In this document: one piece after another, positions 1-8,504 of the stretch
How the letters are laid out: each line of letters opens with the position of its first letter
Position numbering within the stretch: the first letter of the stretch is position 1
DNA from: Acidobacteriota bacterium
Lineage (GTDB): Bacteria; Acidobacteriota; Terriglobia; Terriglobales; Acidobacteriaceae
Assembly (NCBI GenBank): GCA_003225055.1
Contig: QIAU01000144.1
Span: 124,001 to 188,000, forward strand
Length of the DNA: 64,000 bases
Direction: 5' to 3'
Notes under the pieces: model-generated
Databases searched by the model: none
What the model was told of the DNA's origin: nothing
Seen by the model: only the letters and a program-made list of their open reading frames with translations
Made by a program: the position numbers and the translations under genes

Positions 1-729
1 TTTGAGCGCGCCCGCAAGGTCCGCTTCGTTGACCAGTTCCCCGCGTGCACAGTTGACCAGCCGCGCTCCTTTCTTCATCTTCTTCAGCGACCCGGCATTG
101 ATCATGCCCATGGTCTGTGGAGTAAGCCCGACGTGTAGCGTGAGGTAATCGGCGGCCGCATAGACCTCGTCGAGGGTCGTCATGTGTATACCGCATTCCT
201 TGGCGACACCGGTCGACACAAAGGGATCGTGTGCGATGACCTCCATCCCGAAGCTACGCGCCCGCTTTGCCACCTCCATGCCAATCCGGCCCAGGCCCAC
301 GATGCCCAGCGTCTTGGCGCGTAACTCAGTACCCTGCAGCGATTTCTTCTCCCACTTCCCGGAGTGCGTTAACTCATTGGCCCGGCAGACGTGGCGGGCC
401 ATGGCCAGCATCAGCGCCAGCGTGTGCTCGGCGACGGCCACCGCGTTCGCCCCGGGCGTGTTCATGACCGCGATGCCCTTGCGGGTGGCAGCATCGAGAT
501 CAATGTTGTCTACGCCAACGCCGGCACGCCCAATCACCCGTAACTTATTGGCGTGCTCGAGCAGCCGCGCGTCAACCTGCACCGCCGAGCGCACAATCAA
601 CGCGTCCGCTGATTCAAGTTGCGACGTTAGCTTTCCGTCCAGCTGATCCGCCGTGACCACCGTCCAGCGGGGTTGCTTGAGTAATGCCACCGCCGAGGAG
701 GAAATCTTTTCTGCGACGACAATTTTCAT
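1..729 (-). CDS. serA: D-3-phosphoglycerate dehydrogenase, N-terminal part (runs off left edge)
   Basis: Catalyses NAD-dependent oxidation of 3-phosphoglycerate, the first step of phosphorylated serine synthesis, in the cytosol. Reading leftwards from the ATG at 729 gives 243 residues beginning MKIVVAEKISSSAVALL. The sequence shows the family block GRAGVGVDNID near residue 68, the Rossmann motif GIVGLGRIG near 142-150, and the catalytic-arginine block NCARGELVNE with Arg near 229. The substrate-binding and cofactor domains are present as far as the edge; the C-terminus and any ACT/ASB domain lie outside the window. A class V aminotransferase on the same strand about 650 bp upstream may provide the next step, with an opposite-strand lipoprotein gene between them. 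Confidence 0.93.
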   Translation of the reverse strand, partial: MKIVVAEKISSSAVALLKQPRWTVVTADQLDGKLTSQLESADALIVRSAVQVDARLLEHANKLRVIGRAGVGVDNIDLDAATRKGIAVMNTPGANAVAVAEHTLALMLAMARHVCRANELTHSGKWEKKSLQGTELRAKTLGIVGLGRIGMEVAKRARSFGMEVIAHDPFVSTGVAKECGIHMTTLDEVYAAADYLTLHVGLTPQTMGMINAGSLKKMKKGARLVNCARGELVNEADLAGALK

Positions 730-957
730 GGCTTCTTGGTATCTGCGCGCCCTGCTCCGATTGTAAACGCGGGACAGGAGTTTGCGGTGTGATAGCAATC
801 GCGCTACGAGGACGGCGTCCTCGCCCCGTCCAGTCGGCCGGAAATGGCCGAAGTTTTACAAGAGAATGACATCCTGGTGACACTCGCGTTCGAGGTGCGG
901 GTTAGCCTGGCTTCTGATCCGGAAGATCCTGGTCCGGAAGATCTTGGCAGGTGGAAA

Positions 958-1311
958 ATGCGACTTACCGCTCTTTGGTTTGTGCCACTCCTAATGGTTG
1001 GGTGTGGTTACGGGTCCAAGAATTACAACCCCGGCATGACGGGCGGAGCAACTGCGCCCACGATCGCGACACTGTCGCCCAGCAGCGCCATGCACGGGGG
1101 CTCCGGTTTTACTTTGACAATCAACGGCGGCAACTTCGGCACCGATGCAGCGGTCTACTGGAATGGAGCGGCCCAGGGAACTATGTACGTGACGGGAAAC
1201 CAAGTCACGGCAGCCATAACGGCCACCGACATTATGAACGCCGGGACGGTTCCGGTTTACGTTCGCAGCGGCGGACAAAATTCCACTCCGGTTAATTTTG
1301 ACGTGCAGTAA
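958..1311 (+). CDS. small IPT/TIG-domain lipoprotein
   Basis: A 117-residue exported protein. The start at 958 is preferred over an upstream in-frame ATG at 844 because it places a short hydrophobic signal (FVPLLMVGC) at the N-terminus, ending in a lipobox-like cysteine near residue 16. The mature part contains an IPT/TIG-type immunoglobulin fold: the phrases TIATLSPSSAMHGGSGF and LTINGGNFG followed by VYWNG are classic for this domain, which spans most of the protein. Such domains usually act in surface adhesion or as modules of larger exported proteins; the role here is unknown. It stands alone between two minus-strand metabolic genes. Confidence 0.75.
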   Translation: MRLTALWFVPLLMVGCGYGSKNYNPGMTGGATAPTIATLSPSSAMHGGSGFTLTINGGNFGTDAAVYWNGAAQGTMYVTGNQVTAAITATDIMNAGTVPVYVRSGGQNSTPVNFDVQ

Positions 1312-1384
1312 AGCCAGCGGGCTCGGCCTCCATCACACCCTTCTCTCTCCGTGATCGCAGGCCGAGCCCGCCCGGGTGCATCTT

Positions 1385-2581
1385 CTATACCACCGCCGGG
1401 ACCGTCTCACGGTTCGCCTGGCACGCGTAGACTTCCTGAGCGGCCCGTAAGCCGGTTCCGTATTGGATTGGGCGCCCGCCAATTTTTGCCAGCACGTGTT
1501 CCAGGGCCGCCACAATACCGATGGTGTCGACATAATCGTAGTAGCCCAAGTGTGCGATGCGAAACAGCTTGCCCTTCATCTCGCCCTGACCGTTGGCCAC
1601 CACTGCGGCAAAAGATTCGCGGAATTCTTTGACGATCGCGCCCGAATCAATTCCTGGGGGAGCCGAAATCGCGGTAAGTGCCGCGGCAGGGCACGACGGC
1701 GAAAACAGCTTGAGCCCCAGCGCCTGAACTGCCGCGCGTGTCATTTCAGCACAGAGTTCCGCGCCCGCAATGAGCACCCCTCGTCCAGTCACAAGGTCCC
1801 CCTCCCCCAGCTGCCGTATGTAATCCAGAGACGCAGACAGCGCCCCAATCAGCGAGGTGGCCGGAGTAAATGCGGACTCGCCCCTGGCTGCGGCTTTCCG
1901 TTCCTTGCGAAGATCGAAGTAATAACGCGGCGACTGGGTGGATTCCATCCTTTGCCATGCACGCTCGCTCACCGCAAGGTAGGCCAGCCCCGGCGGGATC
2001 ATCAAAGCTTTCTGCGAGCCGCCGATGATCAAATCGATTCCCCAACCATCAATATCGAAATGCGTGGTTCCCAGGCCGGTAATGGCATCAACCACCAGCA
2101 ACGTGTTGTCGCCGTTTGCACGCACCAGCTTCACGATGCCTTGTACGTCGTGGCGAGCACCGGTTGAGCTCTCAGTGGCCTGCAAGTAAACGCAGCGCAC
2201 ATCCGAGGTCAGTCGCTTGCGAATTTCATCCAGCCGGAAGGTCTCGCCGTAAGGCACGGTTACCAACTCGATCGCACAGCCGTAAGCCTGGGCCAGATCC
2301 CGCCAGCGCTCACCGAACTTGCCGGCAGTCAGCACGAGAACCTTATCGCCAGGGGAAGTGAGATTCGAAACCGAAGCTTCCATGGCACCGGTTCCCGAGG
2401 ACGCAAGTACGAGCACGTCATTCTTGGTTCCGACGAACTGTTTCAAATCGGCCAGCGCCCGCATGTACAGCGTGCGAAAGTCTGCGGTTCGATGATGCAG
2501 GCTGAAGGAAGCCATGGCCGCCTGGGCCGGAGGCAGCAGCGGTGTCGGCCCGGGGGTGAATAAACGATTCTTGCGCAGCAT
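1385..2581 (-). CDS. class V PLP aminotransferase (alanine-glyoxylate / serine-pyruvate type)
   Basis: A 398-residue PLP enzyme of the alanine-glyoxylate/serine-pyruvate aminotransferase family. The N-terminal block FTPGPTPLLPP, the SSGTGAMEA cofactor-phosphate loop near 61-69, the Asp of VVDAITGLG (about 165) and the Schiff-base lysine in GGSQKAL (Lys191) are all visible, and length is normal. It lies on the same strand as serA. In several prokaryotes lacking SerC, enzymes of this family next to serA are thought to transaminate phosphohydroxypyruvate, so phosphoserine formation is a reasonable inference; alanine-glyoxylate transamination is the alternative. No serC is present in the window. 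Confidence 0.88.
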   Translation of the reverse strand: MLRKNRLFTPGPTPLLPPAQAAMASFSLHHRTADFRTLYMRALADLKQFVGTKNDVLVLASSGTGAMEASVSNLTSPGDKVLVLTAGKFGERWRDLAQAYGCAIELVTVPYGETFRLDEIRKRLTSDVRCVYLQATESSTGARHDVQGIVKLVRANGDNTLLVVDAITGLGTTHFDIDGWGIDLIIGGSQKALMIPPGLAYLAVSERAWQRMESTQSPRYYFDLRKERKAAARGESAFTPATSLIGALSASLDYIRQLGEGDLVTGRGVLIAGAELCAEMTRAAVQALGLKLFSPSCPAAALTAISAPPGIDSGAIVKEFRESFAAVVANGQGEMKGKLFRIAHLGYYDYVDTIGIVAALEHVLAKIGGRPIQYGTGLRAAQEVYACQANRETVPAVV

Positions 2582-2657
2582 AATCAGTCCTGGTAATTGG
2601 AGATCAAAGCTAGTTTAAGCCAGCCAGCGCTATCCTGTACGGCAACTGAAGGAAATG

Positions 2658-2701
2658 GCCACCGATTAGCACGGATTCGACGGAGCCGATCCGTGGGATC
2701 C
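2658..2701. repeat. dispersed GCCACGGATT-type inverted repeat, copy 1
   Basis: A degenerate copy of a short motif (core CACGGATTCGACG, then an inverted ATCCGTG) also seen at 20781-20829 and 33592-33611. The arms are imperfectly complementary and could form a hairpin. It lies in the spacer upstream of the GatB/YqeY gene. Confidence 0.6.
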
Positions 2702-2825
2702 GGGGCCCGGGTTCTTCCGCTGAGGGTGCCGAGAAAAGCAGATTCCTCGCTTCGCTCGCAACGATAAGCGTCCACCATCAAGGACAACCCTGATAATGTG
2801 TCTCTGGACCGCTATAATTCCCGGC

Positions 2826-3287
2826 ATGAGCATCTCGGAACAAATCCAGAAAGACATAACTCAGGCCATGAAGGCCCGCGACGAGCAGCGCCTCTCCGCG
2901 CTGCGCATGGTGAAGACTGCCCTCAAGCACCGCGAAGTGGAAAAGATGTCGCCGCTCGATGACAAGGAATCGCAGCAAGTCCTGAGCACGCTGATCAAGC
3001 AGCGCAAGGACTCCGTCGAGCAATTCCGTAAGGGCGGCCGGGAGGAGATGGCTGAGAAAGAAGAAGCCGAGATCGCCCTGATCGAGTCTTACCTCCCCCA
3101 GGCCGCCGGTCAAGAGGAAATCCTGGCCGGGGTGCGCGCTGTAATCTCGGAGATGGGTTCGCCCGCGATGAAGGACATGGGAACCGTAATGAAGAATGTG
3201 ATGGCCCGTTTCCAAGGCGCGGGTGTCCGGGTGGACGGTAAAACTGTTAGCGAAGTCGTGAAAGGCGAATTGAGTAAGCCAAAATAG
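2826..3287 (+). CDS. GatB/YqeY domain-containing protein
   Basis: A 153-residue soluble helical protein of the YqeY family, related to the C-terminal tail domain of the GatB amidotransferase subunit. Start 2826 (MSISEQIQKDITQAMK) is preferred to an upstream in-frame ATG because family members begin this way. Typical blocks are MKARDEQRLSALRMVK, the KQRKDSVEQFRKGGR stretch near 60-75 and IALIESYLPQ. Proteins of this family are linked to tRNA-dependent amidation or tRNA binding by homology only; the function of stand-alone members is poorly defined. It converges on rsmI, with a short GC-rich inverted repeat (about 3290-3307) between them. Confidence 0.9.
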   Translation: MSISEQIQKDITQAMKARDEQRLSALRMVKTALKHREVEKMSPLDDKESQQVLSTLIKQRKDSVEQFRKGGREEMAEKEEAEIALIESYLPQAAGQEEILAGVRAVISEMGSPAMKDMGTVMKNVMARFQGAGVRVDGKTVSEVVKGELSKPK

Positions 3288-3311
3288 CCGAGGGCCGCTG
3301 TCCCTACCTGT

Positions 3312-4205
3312 CTATTTGCTTCTCTGCAACTCGCGGTAGGCCTCGCTCTTGGAGATCCCCAGTTGCTTGGCGACTTTCTTCAGGGCTGCTTTTTGGTCCA
3401 CCTGCTCATCCGTCATGATCTGCTTCAGCCGCGCGCGGACCCCCGCTTTGGCCGCAGCCGTCTGGATCGAATCTTCCGACTTGCCGATCAGCAACGTGAT
3501 TTCACCCTTAATTTCGCCGCGCTGCTTCAGTTTTTCAAGCAGTTCCCCAGCCCGGCCGCGCAGGAATTCTTCGTGGATCTTGGTCACTTCGCGCGCGATC
3601 ACCACCTGCCGGTTTAGCCCGAGCACCTCGACGACATCCTCCATCGTCTCAATCAGCCGGTGTGGCGCCTCGTAGAAAACTTGGGTGCGAGGGGAGGCCA
3701 GAATGTTTTCCAGCAGCTCGCGTCGTTTCCCGTGCCTGGGAGGCAGAAATCCGCTGAAGCGGAAAGAATCGGTGGGCAAGCCACTGGCCACCAGCGCCGC
3801 CAAAAAGGCCGACGCACCGGGAATCGGCACAACCGGCACATGATGTCGGATGGCAAGCGTAATCAGGCGGAAGCCGGGATCGGAAATGCCGGGCATGCCG
3901 GCATCGGAAACCAGAGCAATGCTCGCCCCTCGTTCCACGTCGACGATCAACTCGGCGGCCCGGGTCATCTCGTTGTGCTGGTGGTAGCTGACCGTGCGTT
4001 TTTCGACGCCGTAATGACTGAGCAGCTTCTGCGTCTGGCGGGTATCCTCGCAGGCGATCAGGTCCACTTCCTTGAGCACACGCAGGGCCCGCAGCGTTAT
4101 GTCTTCCAGGTTGCCTATCGGAGTGGCCACAAGATACAGTTTCGGGCCGGGCGCGCTCCCACTGCCGTTTGAGGGTTGATTAGCGGCATGGTTTGGAGAC
4201 TTCAT
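3312..4205 (-). CDS. rsmI: 16S rRNA (cytidine-1402-2'-O)-methyltransferase
   Basis: SAM-dependent enzyme that 2'-O-methylates C1402 in the decoding centre of 16S rRNA. It is a 297-residue member of the tetrapyrrole-methylase fold. The signature ATPIGNLEDITLRAL lies near the start, followed by ACEDTRQTQKLL, SDAGMPGISDPG and the PGASAFLAAL loop. The C-terminal 40 residues form the usual helical extension (KKVAKQLGISKSEAYR). The ATG at 4205 is used; an in-frame TTG at 4211 is possible. A 20-residue Asn/Ser/Pro-rich leader precedes the conserved domain. Convergent with the GatB/YqeY gene. Confidence 0.95.
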   Translation of the reverse strand: MKSPNHAANQPSNGSGSAPGPKLYLVATPIGNLEDITLRALRVLKEVDLIACEDTRQTQKLLSHYGVEKRTVSYHQHNEMTRAAELIVDVERGASIALVSDAGMPGISDPGFRLITLAIRHHVPVVPIPGASAFLAALVASGLPTDSFRFSGFLPPRHGKRRELLENILASPRTQVFYEAPHRLIETMEDVVEVLGLNRQVVIAREVTKIHEEFLRGRAGELLEKLKQRGEIKGEITLLIGKSEDSIQTAAAKAGVRARLKQIMTDEQVDQKAALKKVAKQLGISKSEAYRELQRSK

Positions 4206-4317
4206 GCCCAAAGTCTATCACTGTCCTCGGCCGCGCAACCGTGATGCAAATTGACGGCGGCGAGCCTCCACCCTAGAATCTAAGTAGCCCTCCCCAGGCA
4301 GCGCGTCAGGGAGACCC

Positions 4318-4605
4318 ATGCCGCTTTACGAATACGAGTGCAAAAAGTGCCACCATCGTTTTGAGCGAATCCAGAAGTTTTCTGATCCGCACGTGAAGAG
4401 TTGCCCCAACTGTGCCGGTCCGGTGCAGTTGGTCATTTCGGCTCCGGCCGTACAGTTCAAGGGCTCGGGTTGGTACGTCACTGACTACGCTAAGAAGTCC
4501 TCCGCACCGGCTTCTCCCACCAATGGCGGCTCGTCCGAAACAACCGAAAAGAAAGAAGAAGCCAAGCCTACAACTGAAGCCAAGAAAAGCGAAAAGAAGA
4601 AATAA
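4318..4605 (+). CDS. FmdB-family zinc ribbon regulatory protein
   Basis: A 95-residue protein beginning MPLYEYECKKC, the hallmark of the FmdB zinc-ribbon family. Cysteines at 8, 11, 29 and 32 (CxxC plus CPNC) should bind one zinc. Residues 33-60 are the conserved VQLVISAP and FKGSGWY segment. The C-terminal 35 residues are a charged low-complexity tail of Ser, Glu and Lys. Family members are named after a putative regulator of a formamidase operon, but their function is largely unproven. It has a good purine-rich site (CAGGGAGA) just upstream. Confidence 0.9.
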   Translation: MPLYEYECKKCHHRFERIQKFSDPHVKSCPNCAGPVQLVISAPAVQFKGSGWYVTDYAKKSSAPASPTNGGSSETTEKKEEAKPTTEAKKSEKKK

Positions 4606-4775
4606 AGCAACCGCTTAGCCGGTTTCCTCTGCCCCGGCAGTCTTCCGAAAGAGTTCCCCATCTGTAATTTCGGCGCGTTTTCCTGTTGTAACAACAAATT
4701 TTTGTCGTGCGCTCCGTAACTTTTTGAGCTTCTAACCGGATTAGCCAAGCAAGAAAGGCACCCGGGGTAAAGGTT

Positions 4776-5143
4776 TTGAAGGCTCTTGAGAACGAGACAG
4801 ACGAGCGGCTCTTGATCGAAGCGGCACAGCAAGATCCGGCTCACTTTGCCGAGCTGTATGAGAATAATTTCGAGCGCGTCTACGCCTACATAGCGCACCG
4901 GGTACAAAACCGCGAGGAAGCTCAAGACCTGGCAGCGGAGGTTTTTCACCAGGCACTGGCGAGCATCACCTCTTCCAGCTCGTCGAGAGCCTCCCACCCG
5001 ATCAACGGCACGTCATCATCCGGCGCTTTGTGGATCAAAGAAGCATTCAGGAAGTCGCGCAGGAGCTTAGGCGCAGCGAGGGAGCTGTGACGCAACTCCA
5101 ACTTCGCGCCCTGCAAAGCCTCCGTGTGCGCATGACGGAGTAA
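4776..5143 (+). pseudogene. ECF sigma factor remnant (internal deletion and frameshift)
   Basis: The first frame from a TTG at 4776 encodes a sigma-70 region 2 start: DERLLIEAAQQDPAHFAELY, then RVYAYIAHRVQNREEAQDLA and EVFHQAL. The frame then drifts into Ser-rich nonsense. From about 4967 another frame encodes an intact region 4: LVESLPPDQRHVIIRRFVDQ, IQEVAQELRRSEGAVTQLQ and ALQSLRVRMTE, stopping at 5141-5143. The usual end of region 2 and the linker (roughly 60-80 residues) are missing. This is therefore a deletion plus a frame change, not a single base error, and no functional sigma factor can be made. The next broken gene starts 2 bp downstream. Confidence 0.85.
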
Positions 5144-5145
5144 TC

Positions 5146-6041
5146 ATGTCCAGCATCGCTCTTGCCGACCGACTCGATCAGGCCATCAAGGTGCTCATCG
5201 CAAGTTCCAATGGCGACCTTCCAACCACTAATCCCAAGATAAGCGGCTTGCGGCGAATTGCTGCCGAGCTTCGATCTCTTCCCAGCCCGGATTTCAAAGC
5301 GGATCTGAAGGCTCAGCTTTTGGAACACGCCCTCGGAGGACCATGTGGAGCGCCGTGCTTCCCCTCGAGCGGTGGTTCCAGGAACCGACCTTGCCCCCTG
5401 TTCTCAGGTGCCGGACGTTCCGGCTGCCCTGTCCAAGGCAGCAACCTGGTGCTTTCTTTCTTGGCGCACGCAGCTGGAGTCGCCTTTCTTCTCAGCTCGG
5501 GCTTATGGATGGCGCAACACAAACTCATACACCAGGAGATGGTGGTTTCGCTGGTGACCGACTCCCATCCGTATAGCCTGCCAGGGGCTCCAGCGCAGTC
5601 ACACGGAGGTGGCGGCGGGGGCGACCGGGACAAGTTCCACGCCTCGCGGGGACATGCGCCACGTTTCGCGGCTGAACAGGCTCTGGCGGAGGAGTTGGAG
5701 GTGGAACGGGCTCAGGGGTTGGCCCGGGTTGGGGTGGCGGCATTGGCGGAGGCGTCTATCGAGTCGGCCGCGGGGTGAGCGCGCCGCGAGCAATTTACGA
5801 GCCTGATCCCGAATACTCCGAGGAGGCGCGCAAGGCAAAGTATCAGGGCAAGGTAATTTTATGGGTCGTAGTTGGGCCGGACGGCACACCCCACGATGTG
5901 AGGGTAGGACGCTCGCTGGGCATGGGTCTCGATGAGAAGGCGATCGAGGCGGTCCGGAAGTGGCGTTTTGAACCCGCCATGAAAGACGGCCATCCCGTCG
6001 CCGTACAGGTCAACGTGGAGGTAAGCTTCCGGCTGTACTAG
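5146..6041 (+). pseudogene. TonB-family energy-transduction-like protein, frameshifted
   Basis: The first frame (5146-5778) encodes a soluble N-terminus, a membrane segment (NLVLSFLAHAAGVAFLL near 105-121) and the block SLVTDSHPYSLPGAPAQ, followed by GGGGGGDRDKF. The Gly-rich linker then continues in the frame that ends at 6041. That frame reads GIGGGVYRVGRGVSAPRAIY and then a TonB C-terminal domain: PDPEYSEEARKAKYQGKVI, LGMGLDEKAIEAVRKWRFEP and VNVEVSFRLY. The frame changes between about 5670 and 5700, and the linker appears shortened. Acidobacteria often pair such a protein with the ECF sigma gene just upstream; both members are broken here. The C-terminal domain alone (from 5775) remains open. 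Confidence 0.8.
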
Positions 6042-6994
6042 TTTTCAGATGGGGGTCTCCTGCTGGTGTTGAGGGTAACCGCCTTCTCCAGAACGTGCAC
6101 GGCGGCAACGTACATGACGAAGCACTCCCACGCAAAAGGCAGGAATCCGAGGTATCCCGGTGCGGGCATTTCAAAAATCTTCCAGCCCTGAGCCATCGGA
6201 AAGAGGTAGTGCCACTTTGCGGCAGCCCAATTATTCCAGAATTCCCACAGCCACCCGCAGACCCAGCCGGCAAGCAAGAGAGAATAGAAGCGGCCGCGGC
6301 GGCCGCTGGCAAGATCGCCGAGAAGCGATGGGAGGCCGCGATTGAAGTTAATAGGATCGAGAAGGAAGATGAAGCCGATCCACACCAGCACAAAGAGGTA
6401 AGCGGCCACGTACTGCGGAACCAGCAGCGGCACGCTAAGGCAGATCGCCCCAAAAAAGATCATCCCGCGCCGCACGGCCGGAGAGAACTCCACAGGTGCT
6501 GAGGGTTCGAACCATCCGAAGGCTTCAATCAAGTCCGCAGTCTCAAAGATTCCTGGCGTGATGGTCGCAAACGACCAGCCATAGCCCAGCAGAGCTCCTG
6601 CCCGGTTAACTGGAACTCCCACGTAAGTCCAGTTCGCCAGGCGCAGGTTGTAAGCTTCGAAAATCAACCACAGCGGAATGGAAAGCAGGGCGACACCCAG
6701 GAACGAAAGCGGTTCATCCTGCAGACGCGAGTGCCCTGTGACGGCCCGAACTGAGGCATCTGCCAGCAGGATGTAGGCGGTCCAGGCAATAGGTGTGAAA
6801 TATGTAGCGACCGGGGGAACCCCGCGAAACATCAGGAGTTCCCCGGTTATTAGGACCGCCCCGCCGAGCCAGCCATAGACAGCCAACGGCGCCCGTCGAT
6901 GCCGCTGGAACTCGGAGACCAGCACGCCCACATTCATTCCCGTGATCGTGATTCCCACCCCGACCATACTTGATGGTAACGCACCTGAATTCAT
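6038..6994 (-). CDS. polytopic membrane protein of unknown function
   Basis: A 318-residue protein with about eight to nine hydrophobic segments, rich in Trp and aromatic residues. Notable stretches are PIAWTAYILLADA, IPLWLIFEAYNLRLANWTYV, the paired FFGAICLSVPLLVPQYV and AAYLFVLVWIGFIFLLDPIN, and near the C-terminus WLWEFWNNWAAAKWHY followed by PGYLGFLPFAWECFVMY. The Glu, Asn and His residues within the hydrophobic C-terminal helices hint at an enzyme or transporter. I do not recognise the family. An inner start at MNVGVLVSEF (6937) is possible. It overlaps the end of the broken TonB gene by 4 bp on the opposite strand and is divergent from the RibD-like gene. Confidence 0.75.
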   Translation of the reverse strand: MNSGALPSSMVGVGITITGMNVGVLVSEFQRHRRAPLAVYGWLGGAVLITGELLMFRGVPPVATYFTPIAWTAYILLADASVRAVTGHSRLQDEPLSFLGVALLSIPLWLIFEAYNLRLANWTYVGVPVNRAGALLGYGWSFATITPGIFETADLIEAFGWFEPSAPVEFSPAVRRGMIFFGAICLSVPLLVPQYVAAYLFVLVWIGFIFLLDPINFNRGLPSLLGDLASGRRGRFYSLLLAGWVCGWLWEFWNNWAAAKWHYLFPMAQGWKIFEMPAPGYLGFLPFAWECFVMYVAAVHVLEKAVTLNTSRRPPSEN

Positions 6995-7036
6995 TCGAGG
7001 GCCCTTGAATGATAGGGTAAGTACCCAGGAGGCGCG

Positions 7037-7906
7037 ATGCTACTACAGCGCTGCTACAACCAGAGCGAAGATCAGTTCCCCCTACCGCCCCACATCCGGG
7101 AGCAGTATGGTCCTTTCGGCTTTCCCCAGCCTTGCGACGCGAGCAGGCCGTATATCAGCTCCAATTTCGTTATGGGCCTGGACGGCAGGGCGTCCTTCCG
7201 GGAATTGCCCGGCCAGGCCGGCGGCCGAGAAGTCTCGCGCAGCAAGGAAGACCGCTGGCTGATGGATTTCATTCGTGCCCATCACGATGCCCAAATCATG
7301 GGCGCCAGCACGCTTCGAGAAGAACTCGGCCGCGACAGCAAAGGCTGGGACTACGCCGTAGCGGATGAGGACTTGGGGCAATACCGGGAAAAAAAGCTGG
7401 GGCTGGATCGGACAAGAGTGATCATTGTGACGGGCTCGGGTGAGGTCGACCTCACGTTTCGTGTATTCAATTCCCCTCGCGTTGAACCGTGGATCGTGAC
7501 CACCGCCGCCGGGGCGCAGACCTTGCAGACGCGCCTGAAGGCGCTCGGGAAAGGGGCGGACCTAAAAGTAGTTTCAGTCGGAGAGGGTTCCATCGTGGAT
7601 CTCCCCGCCGCTATGCGCGTGCTTCGCCAGGAGCATGGGATTCGCACTTTGCTCTGCGAAGGCGGCCCGACTCTTTACGGGGAATTGCTGCACCTTCGGT
7701 TAATTGACGAAGACTTCCGCACCCTCTCTTTGCAGGTGCCGGGCAAGACGACCAAGCCGCCCATCGAACGTCCCACCACCTATGGTCACCTGAGCTATGT
7801 TCCTGAGACGGCCCCCTGGTTTCGCCTGATCAGCTTGCATTACGCGCTGCCGTATCACGCGTTTTTGCGGGTGCGGTATGAAGGGCCAAGGAAATTTGAC
7901 AGTTGA
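7037..7906 (+). CDS. RibD C-terminal-domain (dihydrofolate-reductase-fold) protein
   Basis: A 289-residue cytosolic protein with the RibD_C/dihydrofolate-reductase-like fold. Visible blocks are RPYISSNFVMGLDGRASF near 40-57, the IRAHHDAQIMGASTLREEL segment typical of RibD reductase domains, and HGIRTLLCEGGPTLYGELL near 203-221, which binds NADPH phosphate in relatives. No deaminase domain is attached. It could be a riboflavin-pathway reductase or one of the many stand-alone homologues of unknown substrate. No other rib gene is nearby. An intrinsic terminator follows. Confidence 0.85.
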   Translation: MLLQRCYNQSEDQFPLPPHIREQYGPFGFPQPCDASRPYISSNFVMGLDGRASFRELPGQAGGREVSRSKEDRWLMDFIRAHHDAQIMGASTLREELGRDSKGWDYAVADEDLGQYREKKLGLDRTRVIIVTGSGEVDLTFRVFNSPRVEPWIVTTAAGAQTLQTRLKALGKGADLKVVSVGEGSIVDLPAAMRVLRQEHGIRTLLCEGGPTLYGELLHLRLIDEDFRTLSLQVPGKTTKPPIERPTTYGHLSYVPETAPWFRLISLHYALPYHAFLRVRYEGPRKFDS

Positions 7907-7929
7907 ATGGACCTGTCATCCAATCAAGA

Positions 7930-7951
7930 TCACGAGTCTTGTGACTTTTTT
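7930..7951 (+). terminator. intrinsic terminator after the RibD-like gene
   Basis: TCACGAG and CTTGTGA form a 7-bp stem (one G-T pair) followed by CTTTTTT. The segment TTGTGACTTTTT (7939-7950) is also inverted at 8009-8020, so a larger bidirectional hairpin between the two convergent genes is possible. Confidence 0.6.
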
Positions 7952-8041
7952 GATTTAAGCGGTTTTTCCGGTAGGTAAGCGGCTTGTTTTCAGCATCACG
8001 AGCGAACGAAAAAGTCACAAACGCTTGATGAGGGGCGGGAA

Positions 8042-8389
8042 CTACTCTTTCTTGACGTACTGCACAATCTCGAACGCATTCCCCTCGCTGTCCTTGGCCA
8101 TCATGACCCAGCCGTACCGCTCTTGGGACAGACCCTTCCAGAACTTCACTCCTCTCCGCCGCAGCGTTTGCTGATCTCGTTTGGCATTCTTCGTCGGTAG
8201 CGTAAAGCTCGGCCCACTAGCGTGAACTTCGTCGCGTTTCTCCAGCGCCAGGACCGCGCCCTGGGTTTTGAATTCGCTGTAGGTGGGAGTCTGAAACTTG
8301 AGCGGTAATCCCAACTTCGAACGATAAAAGTCCACCGCCCGCTCCATGTCGGCGACGCCGACAATAACAACCGCGATTTTCTTCTCCAT
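8042..8389 (-). CDS. VOC (glyoxalase/bleomycin-resistance fold) protein
   Basis: A 115-residue single-domain vicinal-oxygen-chelate protein. The first repeat (KIAVVIVGVADMERAVDFYR then GLPLKF) and the second (RYGWVMMAKDSEGNAFEIVQY) show the paired beta-alpha-beta-beta-beta arrangement. The terminal Glu of NAFEIVQY matches the usual metal-ligand position, while the other ligand positions are not obviously conserved. Substrate unknown. The gene follows the pseudo-receiver gene on the same strand, with a terminator-like hairpin at 8443-8469 between them. Confidence 0.85.
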   Translation of the reverse strand: MEKKIAVVIVGVADMERAVDFYRSKLGLPLKFQTPTYSEFKTQGAVLALEKRDEVHASGPSFTLPTKNAKRDQQTLRRRGVKFWKGLSQERYGWVMMAKDSEGNAFEIVQYVKKE

Positions 8390-8442
8390 AGATGCCGCAA
8401 ATCATAGCGCAGCTCTGGGGTGATGACGATCGTCCACGCGAC

Positions 8443-8469
8443 AAAAAGGCCCCGACCGAAGTCGGAGCC
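8443..8469 (-). terminator. intrinsic terminator between two minus-strand genes
   Basis: On the minus strand GGCTCCGAC, loop TTCG and GTCGGGGCC form a 9-bp stem with one G-T pair, followed by TTTTT. It sits 36 bp after the stop of the pseudo-receiver gene. Confidence 0.75.
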
Positions 8470-8504
8470 CTTTGCCTTCATTGGCCGGCTTGCCGGGATG
8501 AAAC

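Noticed and set aside
1463-2167. 234-residue plus-strand ORF
   Set aside because: It lies entirely opposite the class V aminotransferase, which has full family motifs. Its own translation has no family pattern.
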